Origin: Thermoplasmata archaeon
GTDB taxonomy: Archaea > Thermoplasmatota > Thermoplasmata > Lutacidiplasmatales > UBA184
DNA: 41,010 nucleotides
Reading direction: 5' to 3'
Assembly: GCA_021828085.1 (NCBI GenBank)
Contig: JAKATE010000002.1
Location: forward strand, 1 to 41,010
The stretch's first letter is position 1. Each line of letters opens with the position of its first letter. Below the pieces are notes generated by a model that saw only the letters and a program-made list of their open reading frames with translations, searched no databases and was not told where the DNA came from. Position numbers and translations under genes: made by a program. This document shows, in pieces, positions 34,533 to 41,010 of the stretch.

Positions 34533-37319
34533 ATGCCGAGCGGTCTCAGCAAGCGCATCAAGAGCCTCCAGTTCGCCTTCCTCTCCCCGGACGAGATCCG
34601 GAGGATGAGCGCGGTGAAGGTCATCACCGCGGACACCTACGACGACGACGGCTACCCCATCGAGATGGGCCTGATGGACCTCCACATGGGGGTCATCGAG
34701 CCGAACCTGCGCTGCCGCACCTGCGGCGGGCGCGTCAACGAGTGCCCCGGGCACTTCGGGATCATCGAGCTGGCCATGCCCGTGATCCACGTCGGCTACG
34801 CCAAGGAGATCAAGCGTCTCCTCCAGGTGACCTGCCGGGCCTGCGGCCGGAAGCTCCCCGAGTCGGGGAGCTCGCGGACGCCCGCGCTGGGGACCGAGGG
34901 GGAGCCCTTCGCCCCGAGCCGCCCCTCGCGGGAGGAGCGCGCCTGCCCGTTCTGCGGGGAGGTCCAGCAGAAGATCATCCTCGACAAGCCCACCACCTTC
35001 CGGGAGAACGGCCACAAGATCACCCCCAAGGAGGTCCGCGCGCGTCTCGAGCGGATCCCCGACGCGGACGTCATCGAGCTGGGGCTCGACCCCAAGTTCG
35101 GCCGGCCGGAGTGGCTGGTGCTCACCGTGCTGCCCGTCCCGCCGGTGGCGGTCCGGCCTTCCATCACCCTGGAGAGCGGGGAGCGATCCGAGGACGACCT
35201 CACCCACAAGCTCGTGGACGTGCTGAGGATCAACCAGCGTCTGCGCGAGAACCGCGACATGGGGGCCCCGCAGCTGGTGGTGGAGGACCTCTGGGAGCTC
35301 CTCCAGTACCACGTCACCACCTACTTCGACAACCAGACCAGCGGCATCCCGCCGGCGCGCCACCGCTCCGGCCGCCCGCTCAAGACCCTGGTCCAGCGGC
35401 TCAAGGGGAAGGATGGCCGCTTCCGCTCGAACCTTTCGGGAAAGCGCGTGAACTTCTCCGCCCGCACCGTCATCAGCCCGGACCCGCTGCTCTCCATCAA
35501 CGAGGTGGGCATCCCCGTGGAGGTGGCCCGGGCCCTCACGGTCCCGCTGGAGGTCACCCCCTTCAACCTGGAGGTGGCCCGGCAGCTGGTCGCCCACGGC
35601 CCCGCGCCCGCCCCGGTGAACGGTCGCTACGCGCCCGGGGTGAACTACCTGGTGCGCGAGGACGGACAGCGCATCAAGGTCATGGAGAAGAACGCCGAGA
35701 TGTGCTCGACGATGGTGAACCCCGGCTGCGTGGTCGAGCGCCAGCTCATCGACGGGGACATCGTGCTGTTCAACCGGCAGCCCTCGCTGCACCGGATGAG
35801 CATGATGGCCCACTTCGTCCGGATCCTGCCGTACAAGACGTTCCGGTTCAATCTCTGCGACTGCACGCCGTACAACGCCGACTTCGACGGCGACGAGATG
35901 AACCTGCACGTCCTGCAGAGCCAGGAGGCGCGCGCCGAGGCCAAGGTGATCATGCAGGTCCAGGAGCACGTGCTCTCCCCCCGTTTCGGGGGCCCCATCA
36001 TCGGGATGATCCACGACCACATCACGGCGTCCTTCCTGCTCACGCACCTCAACCCCCGCTTCGACCGCGGCGAGACGACCTACCTGCTCAGCAAGGTGGA
36101 CCTGCCGCTCCCGCCGCCCGCCGGGAAGGACAAGTCCGGGGAGTACTGGACGGGGAAGCAGCTGTTCAGCCTCACGCTCCCGAAGGACCTCTCGGTGGAG
36201 TTCCGCAGCTCCATCTGCAGCCACGGCTCCAACGCCGAGCCCAAGGCCCACGAGGGGGACGACTGCCTCGTGGTGGTGGAGAAGGGCGTGCTGGAGAGGG
36301 GGACCATCGACGCGAAGGCGATCTCGGCGGGCAAGGGGGTCATCCTGGACGCCATCGCCCGCAACGATGGGCCGGACGCGGCCCGGCGCTTCCTCGACCT
36401 GATGAGCCGGCTGTGCATCACCGCGATCAGCCTCAAAGGGCTCTCCACGGGGATCGACGACGAGGACGTCCCCGAGGAGGCGCGCCGGCAGATCGCCCGG
36501 GTCATGACCACGGCCCGGGAGGAGGTCGCCCGGCTCGTCGACTCCTACCACCGGGGCGAGATGGAGCAGATGCCCGGGCGGACGCTGGAAGAGACCCTCG
36601 AGGTGAACATCCGCTCGACGCTCTCGAAGGCCCGGGACCAGGCCGGCGACATCGCCGGGAAGTACCTGGGGCTCGACAACCCCGCCGTGATCCTCGCGAA
36701 GAGCGGGGCGCGGGGGACCATGCTGAACCTGACCCAGATGGCCGGGGCCGTGGGACAGCAGTCGGTGCGGGGGGAGCGGCTGCTCCGCGGCTACTACGAC
36801 CGGACGCTTCCGCACTTCCCCCGGGGCGACCTGGGGGCCGAGGCGCGCGGGTTCGTCTCGTCGAGCTACAAGAAGGGACTCTCCCCCACGGAGTACTTCT
36901 TCCACAGCATGGGAGGGCGCGAGGGGCTTGTCGACACGGCCGTGCGGACGAGCCGCTCCGGCTACATGCAGCGGCGGCTCATCAACGCCCTCGAGGACCT
37001 CCGGGTGGAGGAGGACGCCACCGTCCGCAACACGGCCGGGACCGTCATCCAGTACCGCTACGGCGAGGACAGCGTCGACCCCTCGCGCTCCGTGCAGGGG
37101 AAGGCGGTCATCGTCGACGAGGTGCTCCGGGAGGCGCTCGGGAAGCGCTACCGGCCCGAGGAGCTCCTGCGCGGCGAGGGGCTCGAGGGTACCACTCCCG
37201 TGGGGGAGGAGGAGCTCGACCTGCTCGCCGAGGCCCAGCTCGAGGAAGAGGCGGAGGAAGAGGAGATGGAGGAAGGCGGCGGCGAGGGCTCCGAGGGTCC
37301 CGAGACGGGGGGCGATTGA
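34533..37319 (+). CDS. rpoA1: RNA polymerase subunit A' (A1)
   Basis: A 928-residue N-terminal two-thirds of the largest RNA polymerase subunit. Zinc sites [16 protein letters not shown] and CRAC...CPFCG near the N-terminus; clamp and active-site region with [10 protein letters not shown], whose Asp450, Asp452 and Asp454 hold the catalytic Mg; then the funnel and start of the bridge helix ([35 protein letters not shown]). The last about 30 residues are a Glu/Gly-rich tail not seen in many homologues. ATG 34533 has AGGAGG upstream. rpoA2 begins 2 bases after the stop. Confidence 0.98.
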   Translation: MPSGLSKRIKSLQFAFLSPDEIRRMSAVKVITADTYDDDGYPIEMGLMDLHMGVIEPNLRCRTCGGRVNECPGHFGIIELAMPVIHVGYAKEIKRLLQVTCRACGRKLPESGSSRTPALGTEGEPFAPSRPSREERACPFCGEVQQKIILDKPTTFRENGHKITPKEVRARLERIPDADVIELGLDPKFGRPEWLVLTVLPVPPVAVRPSITLESGERSEDDLTHKLVDVLRINQRLRENRDMGAPQLVVEDLWELLQYHVTTYFDNQTSGIPPARHRSGRPLKTLVQRLKGKDGRFRSNLSGKRVNFSARTVISPDPLLSINEVGIPVEVARALTVPLEVTPFNLEVARQLVAHGPAPAPVNGRYAPGVNYLVREDGQRIKVMEKNAEMCSTMVNPGCVVERQLIDGDIVLFNRQPSLHRMSMMAHFVRILPYKTFRFNLCDCTPYNADFDGDEMNLHVLQSQEARAEAKVIMQVQEHVLSPRFGGPIIGMIHDHITASFLLTHLNPRFDRGETTYLLSKVDLPLPPPAGKDKSGEYWTGKQLFSLTLPKDLSVEFRSSICSHGSNAEPKAHEGDDCLVVVEKGVLERGTIDAKAISAGKGVILDAIARNDGPDAARRFLDLMSRLCITAISLKGLSTGIDDEDVPEEARRQIARVMTTAREEVARLVDSYHRGEMEQMPGRTLEETLEVNIRSTLSKARDQAGDIAGKYLGLDNPAVILAKSGARGTMLNLTQMAGAVGQQSVRGERLLRGYYDRTLPHFPRGDLGAEARGFVSSSYKKGLSPTEYFFHSMGGREGLVDTAVRTSRSGYMQRRLINALEDLRVEEDATVRNTAGTVIQYRYGEDSVDPSRSVQGKAVIVDEVLREALGKRYRPEELLRGEGLEGTTPVGEEELDLLAEAQLEEEAEEEEMEEGGGEGSEGPETGGD

Positions 37320-37321
37320 GC

Positions 37322-38641
37322 ATGCCCGAGACGAAGGCCCGCGCGGATCGCATCTGGGAGACGCTGGACAAGCACGCGCGCCAGGCCGGGGTGGAGCTGC
37401 CCGTGGGCGTCGCCCGCGAGATCACCCGGAAGCTCTCCCGGATGCGCGACCTCTCCCCCGAGGAGACGCGCAAGGTCGCCCAGGAGCTCATCCGCCGCGT
37501 GAAGCGCGTGCGCGTCGACCCCCACGAGTCCGTGGGGATCGTGGCGGCGCAGAGCATCGGCGAGCCGGGCACGCAGATGACCCTGAGGACCTTCCACTAC
37601 GCCGGCGTGGCGGAGATGAACGTGACGCTGGGGCTCCCCCGGCTCATCGAGCTGGTGGACGCCCGACGCGTCCCCTCCACGCCCATGATGACCGTCTACG
37701 TGAAGCCCGGGGTCCACAAGGAGCTCTCCCGCGTGGAGGTCATCGCCCTGGGGATCGAGGTCACCATGGCCCCCGACGTGGCCAGCATCGGGACCGTGGT
37801 GGAGGAGCTCAAGGTCGTGGTGAGCCCGAAGGCGGGGCTCCTGCAGGGCCGGCGGCTCAAGCGCGCGAACCTGGAGGATGCGCTCCGGGGGAACCTGGAC
37901 CAGAAGCGCTTCGTCCTCTCGGACGGCTCCGGGGCCGGCGAGTCGCGCACCTTCGAGATCCACCTGGCCGACCTCCCCCCGCCCAAGGGAGGGAAGGAGC
38001 CCGAGGAGGACATGCCCTTCAAGCGCCTCCTGGAGGCGGCCGAGACGGTCCGGCAGATCCGCGTGACGGGGATCCCGGGGATCAAGCGCGCGCTCATCAA
38101 GAAGGAGAAGGACGAGTACGTGATCTACACCGAGGGGTCGAACCTCTCCGAGGTGCTCAAGGTGGAGGGGGTCGACGCGACCCGGACCACCACGAACAGC
38201 ATCTTCGAGATCTACCGCACCCTGGGGGTGGAGGCGGCGCGGACGGCGCTCGTGCAGGAGGCCTCGCGGACGCTCGGCGAGCAGGGGCTCACGGTGGACA
38301 TCCGCCACATCATGCTCGTCTCCGACCTCATGACCAACGAGGGGGACATCCGGGCCATCGGGCGGCACGGGATCTCGGGGAAGAAGACCTCGGTCCTGGC
38401 CCGCGCGGCCTTCGAGATCACCGCGGCGCATCTGCTCAAGGCGGCCATCACCGGCGAGGTGGACGAGCTCAAGGGGGTCGCCGAGAACATCATCGTGGGC
38501 CAGCCCATCACCCTGGGGACGGGGGCCGTCAACCTCATCTACCGTCAGCCCCCGCCGGGGGTGAAACCGGCCCAGCCGCCGGCCCCGCCGAGCCCTCCGC
38601 CGGTCGCCGCGGTGGAGAGCGAGGGGACCCCGGCGGCCTAG
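37322..38641 (+). CDS. rpoA2: RNA polymerase subunit A'' (A2)
   Basis: A 439-residue C-terminal third of the largest RNA polymerase subunit, encoded apart from A' as in archaea generally. [25 protein letters not shown] belongs to the trigger-loop region; [20 protein letters not shown] and [20 protein letters not shown] follow. The C-terminus, about 30 residues of Pro and Ala ending in TPAA, is an extension. ATG 37322 comes 2 bases after rpoA1. The next gene, rpl30e, starts 12 bases downstream. Confidence 0.97.
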   Translation: MPETKARADRIWETLDKHARQAGVELPVGVAREITRKLSRMRDLSPEETRKVAQELIRRVKRVRVDPHESVGIVAAQSIGEPGTQMTLRTFHYAGVAEMNVTLGLPRLIELVDARRVPSTPMMTVYVKPGVHKELSRVEVIALGIEVTMAPDVASIGTVVEELKVVVSPKAGLLQGRRLKRANLEDALRGNLDQKRFVLSDGSGAGESRTFEIHLADLPPPKGGKEPEEDMPFKRLLEAAETVRQIRVTGIPGIKRALIKKEKDEYVIYTEGSNLSEVLKVEGVDATRTTTNSIFEIYRTLGVEAARTALVQEASRTLGEQGLTVDIRHIMLVSDLMTNEGDIRAIGRHGISGKKTSVLARAAFEITAAHLLKAAITGEVDELKGVAENIIVGQPITLGTGAVNLIYRQPPPGVKPAQPPAPPSPPPVAAVESEGTPAA

Positions 38642-38653
38642 GCGGGAGGGAAG

Positions 38654-38944
38654 ATGGACATCGCACACGCGCTCAAGGTCGCGCTCACCAGCGGAAAGGT
38701 CCGGGTCGGTCTCGCGGAGACCCTGGAGAGCCTGAAGGAGAAGCAGGCGAAGATCCTGATCGTCTCGAAGACCTGCCCGCATCCGACGTTGAGGGACTCC
38801 AAGCGGGTGGACGGCGTCCCCGTCTACCACTACGAGGGGAGTGCGCAGGAGCTCGGGGCGGCCTGCGGGAAGCCCTTCCCCATCTCCACGCTGGCCGTGG
38901 TGGACCCCGGCAGCAGCGCCATCCTCTCCCTCGAGACCGGCTGA
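38654..38944 (+). CDS. rpl30e: Ribosomal protein L30e (eL30)
   Basis: A 96-residue L7Ae/L30e-fold protein of the large ribosomal subunit. VGLAETLESLKEKQAKILIVS, then VPVYHYEGSAQELGAACGKPF and STLAVVDPGSS match L30e, which in archaea sits between rpoA2 and nusA as here. GGGAGGGAAG precedes the ATG. It could bind kink-turn RNA as related L7Ae does, but the gene order favours L30e. Confidence 0.93.
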   Translation: MDIAHALKVALTSGKVRVGLAETLESLKEKQAKILIVSKTCPHPTLRDSKRVDGVPVYHYEGSAQELGAACGKPFPISTLAVVDPGSSAILSLETG

Positions 38945-38978
38945 GCCCCGCGTCCGCCGAGCGAGCAACCCCTTCCCG

Positions 38979-39404
38979 ATGCCCGAGATCTCCTTCGACA
39001 ACACCCAGCTGGGCTACATCCGCCTCTTCGAGGGGCTCACCGGGGCCCGGGTGAAGGACTGCCTCGAGGCCGAGGACAAGATCGTCTTTGTCGTCGACCC
39101 CGGGGAGGTGCACCGGGCGGTGGGCCCGCACGGGGCCCTGATCGACCGGATCAAGACGCTCCTCAAGCGGGAGGTCCAGGTCGTGGAGTACTCCGACAAC
39201 AAGGAGGAGTTCCTGCGCAACCTCTTCTACCCCTTCTCGCCGAACAAGGTGGAGTTCTCCGAGAAGGGCGGGGGGCTCCACGTCACCGTGACGGTGGACC
39301 CCGCGTTCAAGGCGCGCGCCATCGGGACCAAGGGCAAGAACCTCAAGATCGTGCGCGCCGTGCTCCTCCGTCACACCGACGTGGTGTCGGTGAGCGTCGG
39401 ATAG
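38979..39404 (+). CDS. nusA: NusA-like transcription factor (two KH domains)
   Basis: A 141-residue archaeal NusA homologue. The start LGYIRLFEGLTGARVKDCL is typical, followed by two KH RNA-binding domains with VHRAVGPHGALIDRIKTLL and RAIGTKGKNLKIVRAVLL, each with a GxxG loop (GPHG, GTKG). It lacks the bacterial NusA N-terminal and S1 domains, as normal for archaea. It likely acts on transcription elongation or rRNA. ATG 38979 has no strong ribosome-binding site. In many archaea rpsL, rpsG and EF-2 follow; here they do not. Confidence 0.93.
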   Translation: MPEISFDNTQLGYIRLFEGLTGARVKDCLEAEDKIVFVVDPGEVHRAVGPHGALIDRIKTLLKREVQVVEYSDNKEEFLRNLFYPFSPNKVEFSEKGGGLHVTVTVDPAFKARAIGTKGKNLKIVRAVLLRHTDVVSVSVG

Positions 39405-39477
39405 GCACCGGGGCCGCGGGTTCCGGGCAACCGCTATTCCCCGGGAGGGCTCGCCCGTCCCCTCCGGGGAGCCTCCC

Positions 39478-39984
39478 ATGGAAAGTCTCGAGTTCGACCG
39501 GTTCCCGGCGCGGTCCCTTCTCGGCTGGGTGGTGGTGGGGTACCCGGACGAGGCGCTCGTACGGATCCTCGAGCCCGGTCGCGTCCACGAGTGGGGGGAT
39601 TCCCGGGGCGCGGGTAAGCACCCCGGCCAGAAGGTGCTCTTCCTGCAGACCGGCGGGCCGGTGCCCCGGTGGGTCGGGTGGGGAAGGGTCCTCGAGCCGG
39701 CGGAGAGCTGGAGGGTCCTCGGGACCCGCACGATCTGTGATGGGCGGTTCGACCCCCCGCTACCGGCCTGGGACCCCGTGAACCCTCGGCCCGCCGGAGG
39801 AGAGTGGGAGATCCGCTCTCTGGCGGCCACCCTCGGGCTGAGCTCGTTCCGCGAACGGACGCCCTACCTGGACAACGACGCCCGGGACCATCGGCTGACG
39901 GCGCGGGACTGTCACCGCCTGCTCGAGATGCAGCCGGCGCTCGCGCAGGCGTTCACCGGGAAGGAAGAGGCCGTCCCGGACTGA
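39478..39984 (+). CDS. Unrecognised protein, possibly PUA/EVE-like fold at N-terminus
   Basis: A 168-residue protein. The first about 85 residues (LGWVVVGYPDEALVRIL, then HPGQKVLFLQTGG, WVGWGRVL) alternate short beta strands and turns with conserved Trp and Gly, reminiscent of PUA/EVE/ASCH-type RNA- or nucleotide-binding folds; this is only a resemblance. The second half is less patterned, ending in a helix near ARDCHRLLEM. GGGGAG stands a few bases before the ATG. It follows nusA on the same strand after a 73-base gap, so co-transcription is possible. I do not recognise the family. Confidence 0.6.
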   Translation: MESLEFDRFPARSLLGWVVVGYPDEALVRILEPGRVHEWGDSRGAGKHPGQKVLFLQTGGPVPRWVGWGRVLEPAESWRVLGTRTICDGRFDPPLPAWDPVNPRPAGGEWEIRSLAATLGLSSFRERTPYLDNDARDHRLTARDCHRLLEMQPALAQAFTGKEEAVPD

Positions 39985-40042
39985 GGCCCGGGGCGGGTCC
40001 CGTTCGCCACAACCGCCTTACCGCCCCGGGGCTCAGTGGGAC

Positions 40043-40423
40043 ATGGCCGAAGGGATCACGGTGGGCCTCCGCCTCACGCCAGGACTGCCGGAGGAAGGGT
40101 TCGTGGCCGAAGCGATCGGCAACCTGGTCGTGTACCGGGTCGAGAAGGAGCGCAAGGAGGGGCTCCAGTGGCAGGTGCTTCGCATCGTGGGATCCGGGGA
40201 CCACCACTACCGGCTGGTCGTGCGCCACCCGGAGCGCTCGCTCGACCTGGGACTGAGCCGCACGGTCGAGAAGGAGATCCTTGAGCTCTCCTCCCTCTCG
40301 CTCGAGCAGCTACGCGAGGAGTTCTCCCGGGCCCAGTCGGAGGGGCTTAAGGCGGTCCCACTCCGTGTCCTGCACGAGACGCCGGACTTCTGGAGCGACA
40401 ACTTCTGGGAATATTTCTACTGA
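40043..40423 (+). CDS. Unrecognised small protein
   Basis: A 126-residue protein. Beta strands in the first 75 residues (WQVLRIVGSGDHHYRLVVRH) are followed by a helix LSLEQLREEFSRAQSEG and a strongly aromatic C-terminus, FWSDNFWEYFY. No known motif. GCCTTACCG lies about 26 bases before the ATG and may be a TATA box, giving a leaderless start. Codon use matches its neighbours. Confidence 0.6.
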   Translation: MAEGITVGLRLTPGLPEEGFVAEAIGNLVVYRVEKERKEGLQWQVLRIVGSGDHHYRLVVRHPERSLDLGLSRTVEKEILELSSLSLEQLREEFSRAQSEGLKAVPLRVLHETPDFWSDNFWEYFY

Positions 40424-40742
40424 GGAACTCCGCCTCGCCCGAGGCTCTGTCCGCGGGGGGGTCGCAGAAGGAGAGCGCCGGTAGGAGGGGACCGCGGCGA
40501 AGGCGGGGGGGTCGCGGAGTGCGGGGGAAGGACTTTTTCCGGGAAACGGCGTGCCCTCCGGGAGCGGCCAACCTCCGAGTCCCTCCGACCGTCCGGCGCT
40601 CACCCTGGAGGGCTTCTCTGGCCGGGTCCGCGGGAGTCGCAGACCCTCGTGGGCTGCTCCGGACGTATGGTGGCCCCGGCCCGCGTGCCCGAGCCGCCCC
40701 CCGGTCGTCCCGGGAGGACGTCCACCTGCCGTACGAGAGCCA
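40424..40742. other. Intergenic stretch, no gene seen
   Basis: Short frames here have no protein-like character. The 13-base GCGGGGGGGTCGC occurs twice about 47 bases apart (near 40455 and 40503), and a T-run follows at 40532. The downstream end holds the RNA promoter at 40743. Confidence 0.5.
40532..40536 (+). terminator. Possible T-run terminator
   Basis: A TTTTT run in otherwise T-poor DNA about 110 bases after the stop of the 126-residue protein; archaeal terminators are often just such runs. Confidence 0.3.
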
Positions 40743-40749
40743 TTAAATA
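40743..40749 (+). promoter_or_regulatory. Strong TATA box for right-edge RNA
   Basis: TTAAATA, the same heptamer as the minus-strand box at 13051, in a G+C-rich setting. The predicted transcription start is near 40771-40775, just at the first stem of the structured region. Confidence 0.65.
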
Positions 40750-40771
40750 GGCAAGCAGATTGGACGGCCTT

Positions 40772-41010
40772 ACCTCTGACCCCACCCCTCACGGGGTGGA
40801 GACGGAGGGGACGCCTTACGTTGCGTCGGGGATGCGTGAACCGACGAATCCATTAGGCGTCACAGATGGCCCGAGGGGGCATGGAGCGCCGAGAACCCCC
40901 CCGCGGAGACGCGGGGAGAACTCTCGATGCTGACGGAGAGAACCGACAACCGACGGGCTCCCGGGGCCCAACAGGGCCCCAGAGAGAGCCGATGACTGTA
41001 CGAACCACCC
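40772..41010 (+). ncRNA. Structured RNA, 5' part, continues beyond window; identity unknown
   Basis: After the TATA box there is no believable reading frame but a string of perfect hairpins: CCACCCC 40782-40788 with GGGGTGG 40793-40799; GACGC 40810-40814 with GCGTC 40823-40827; GGCG 40856-40859 with CGCC 40887-40890 enclosing GCCC/GGGC; CCCCGCG 40899-40905 with CGCGGGG 40910-40916 over a GAGA tetraloop; CTCTC 40921-40925 with GAGAG 40936-40940; GGGGCCC 40963-40969 with GGGCCCC 40974-40980, nested in GGCTC 40956-40960 with GAGCC 40986-40990. I found no 16S or 23S rRNA start, no RNase P P4 motif and no SRP motif. It could be an rRNA leader or a large unassigned RNA. Confidence 0.5.

Noticed and set aside
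40454-40515. GCGGGGGGGTCGC repeated twice
   Set aside because: Only two short, G-rich copies; too little to call a repeat family or regulatory array.
40772-41010. Start of 16S or 23S rRNA, RNase P RNA or SRP RNA
   Set aside because: None of the conserved start or core motifs of these RNAs can be read in this stretch; an rRNA leader remains possible.

Overview
The window is archaeal chromosomal DNA of high G+C content (about 70% in coding parts) and most likely comes from a member of the Thermoplasmatota. Archaeal markers are a TFB-type initiation factor, RNA polymerase subunits H, B, A' and A'', the termination ribonuclease FttA (aCPSF1), a proteasome beta subunit, a free-standing GMP synthase ATPase subunit, Dph6, UPF0147 and an archaeal-type AlaRS. 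RpoB is one unsplit chain with a Cys4 zinc insertion before the HTHLEIDP motif, and the secreted peptidase carries GLP-type beta repeats; both fit Thermoplasmatota. This lineage call is inference from protein character, since no rRNA is visible.

Layout. 1-600: no credible gene, lower G+C, several long perfect stems. 601-4763 (minus): psmB, fttA and an alkaline-phosphatase-superfamily enzyme in one tight unit. 4934-8554 (plus): succinate dehydrogenase/fumarate reductase A, B and a CCG-domain E-type subunit, with no membrane anchor subunit. 8519-8827 (minus): small zinc protein. 8964-12721 (plus): large membrane-anchored S53 (sedolisin-like) peptidase broken by a single-base frameshift. 12773-15839 (minus): small zinc ribbon protein, then guaAb, zinc-ribbon membrane protein, TFB paralogue and ribbon-helix-helix protein. 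15977-17602 (plus): ABC-2 exporter permease and ATPase. 17645-19198 (minus): double RecA/KaiC-like ATPase. 19281-25814 (minus): acyl-CoA mutase, folC-like, endonuclease III and alaS as a close-packed run. 25911-29264 (minus): purS, purL, dph6. 29383-40423 (plus): three small proteins, a tRNA-Lys gene, rpoH-rpoB-rpoA1-rpoA2-rpl30e-nusA, then two unrecognised genes. 40743-41010: a strong TATA box followed by a run of perfect hairpins, read as the 5' part of a structured RNA that leaves the window.

The most notable items are: (i) tRNA-Lys(UUU) at 30311-30456, interrupted twice, in the D-loop and in the T-loop, the latter with a textbook bulge-helix-bulge; removing both inserts gives a normal 74-nt tRNA; (ii) the promoter-driven, highly structured, unassigned RNA at the right edge, and a second structured non-coding block at the left edge; (iii) the acyl-CoA mutase, whose two specificity residues (Phe for Tyr, Gln for Arg) point to isobutyryl-CoA rather than methylmalonyl-CoA; (iv) the single-base break in the S53 peptidase.

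Many promoters look alike: an A/T-rich TTAAATA or TTATA-type box about 25-30 bases before the start codon, implying leaderless or very short-leader transcripts for first genes, while internal operon genes often have GGAGG-like sites or 4-base ATGA/GTGA/TTGA overlaps. Very long antisense reading frames occur throughout and are by-products of the base composition.
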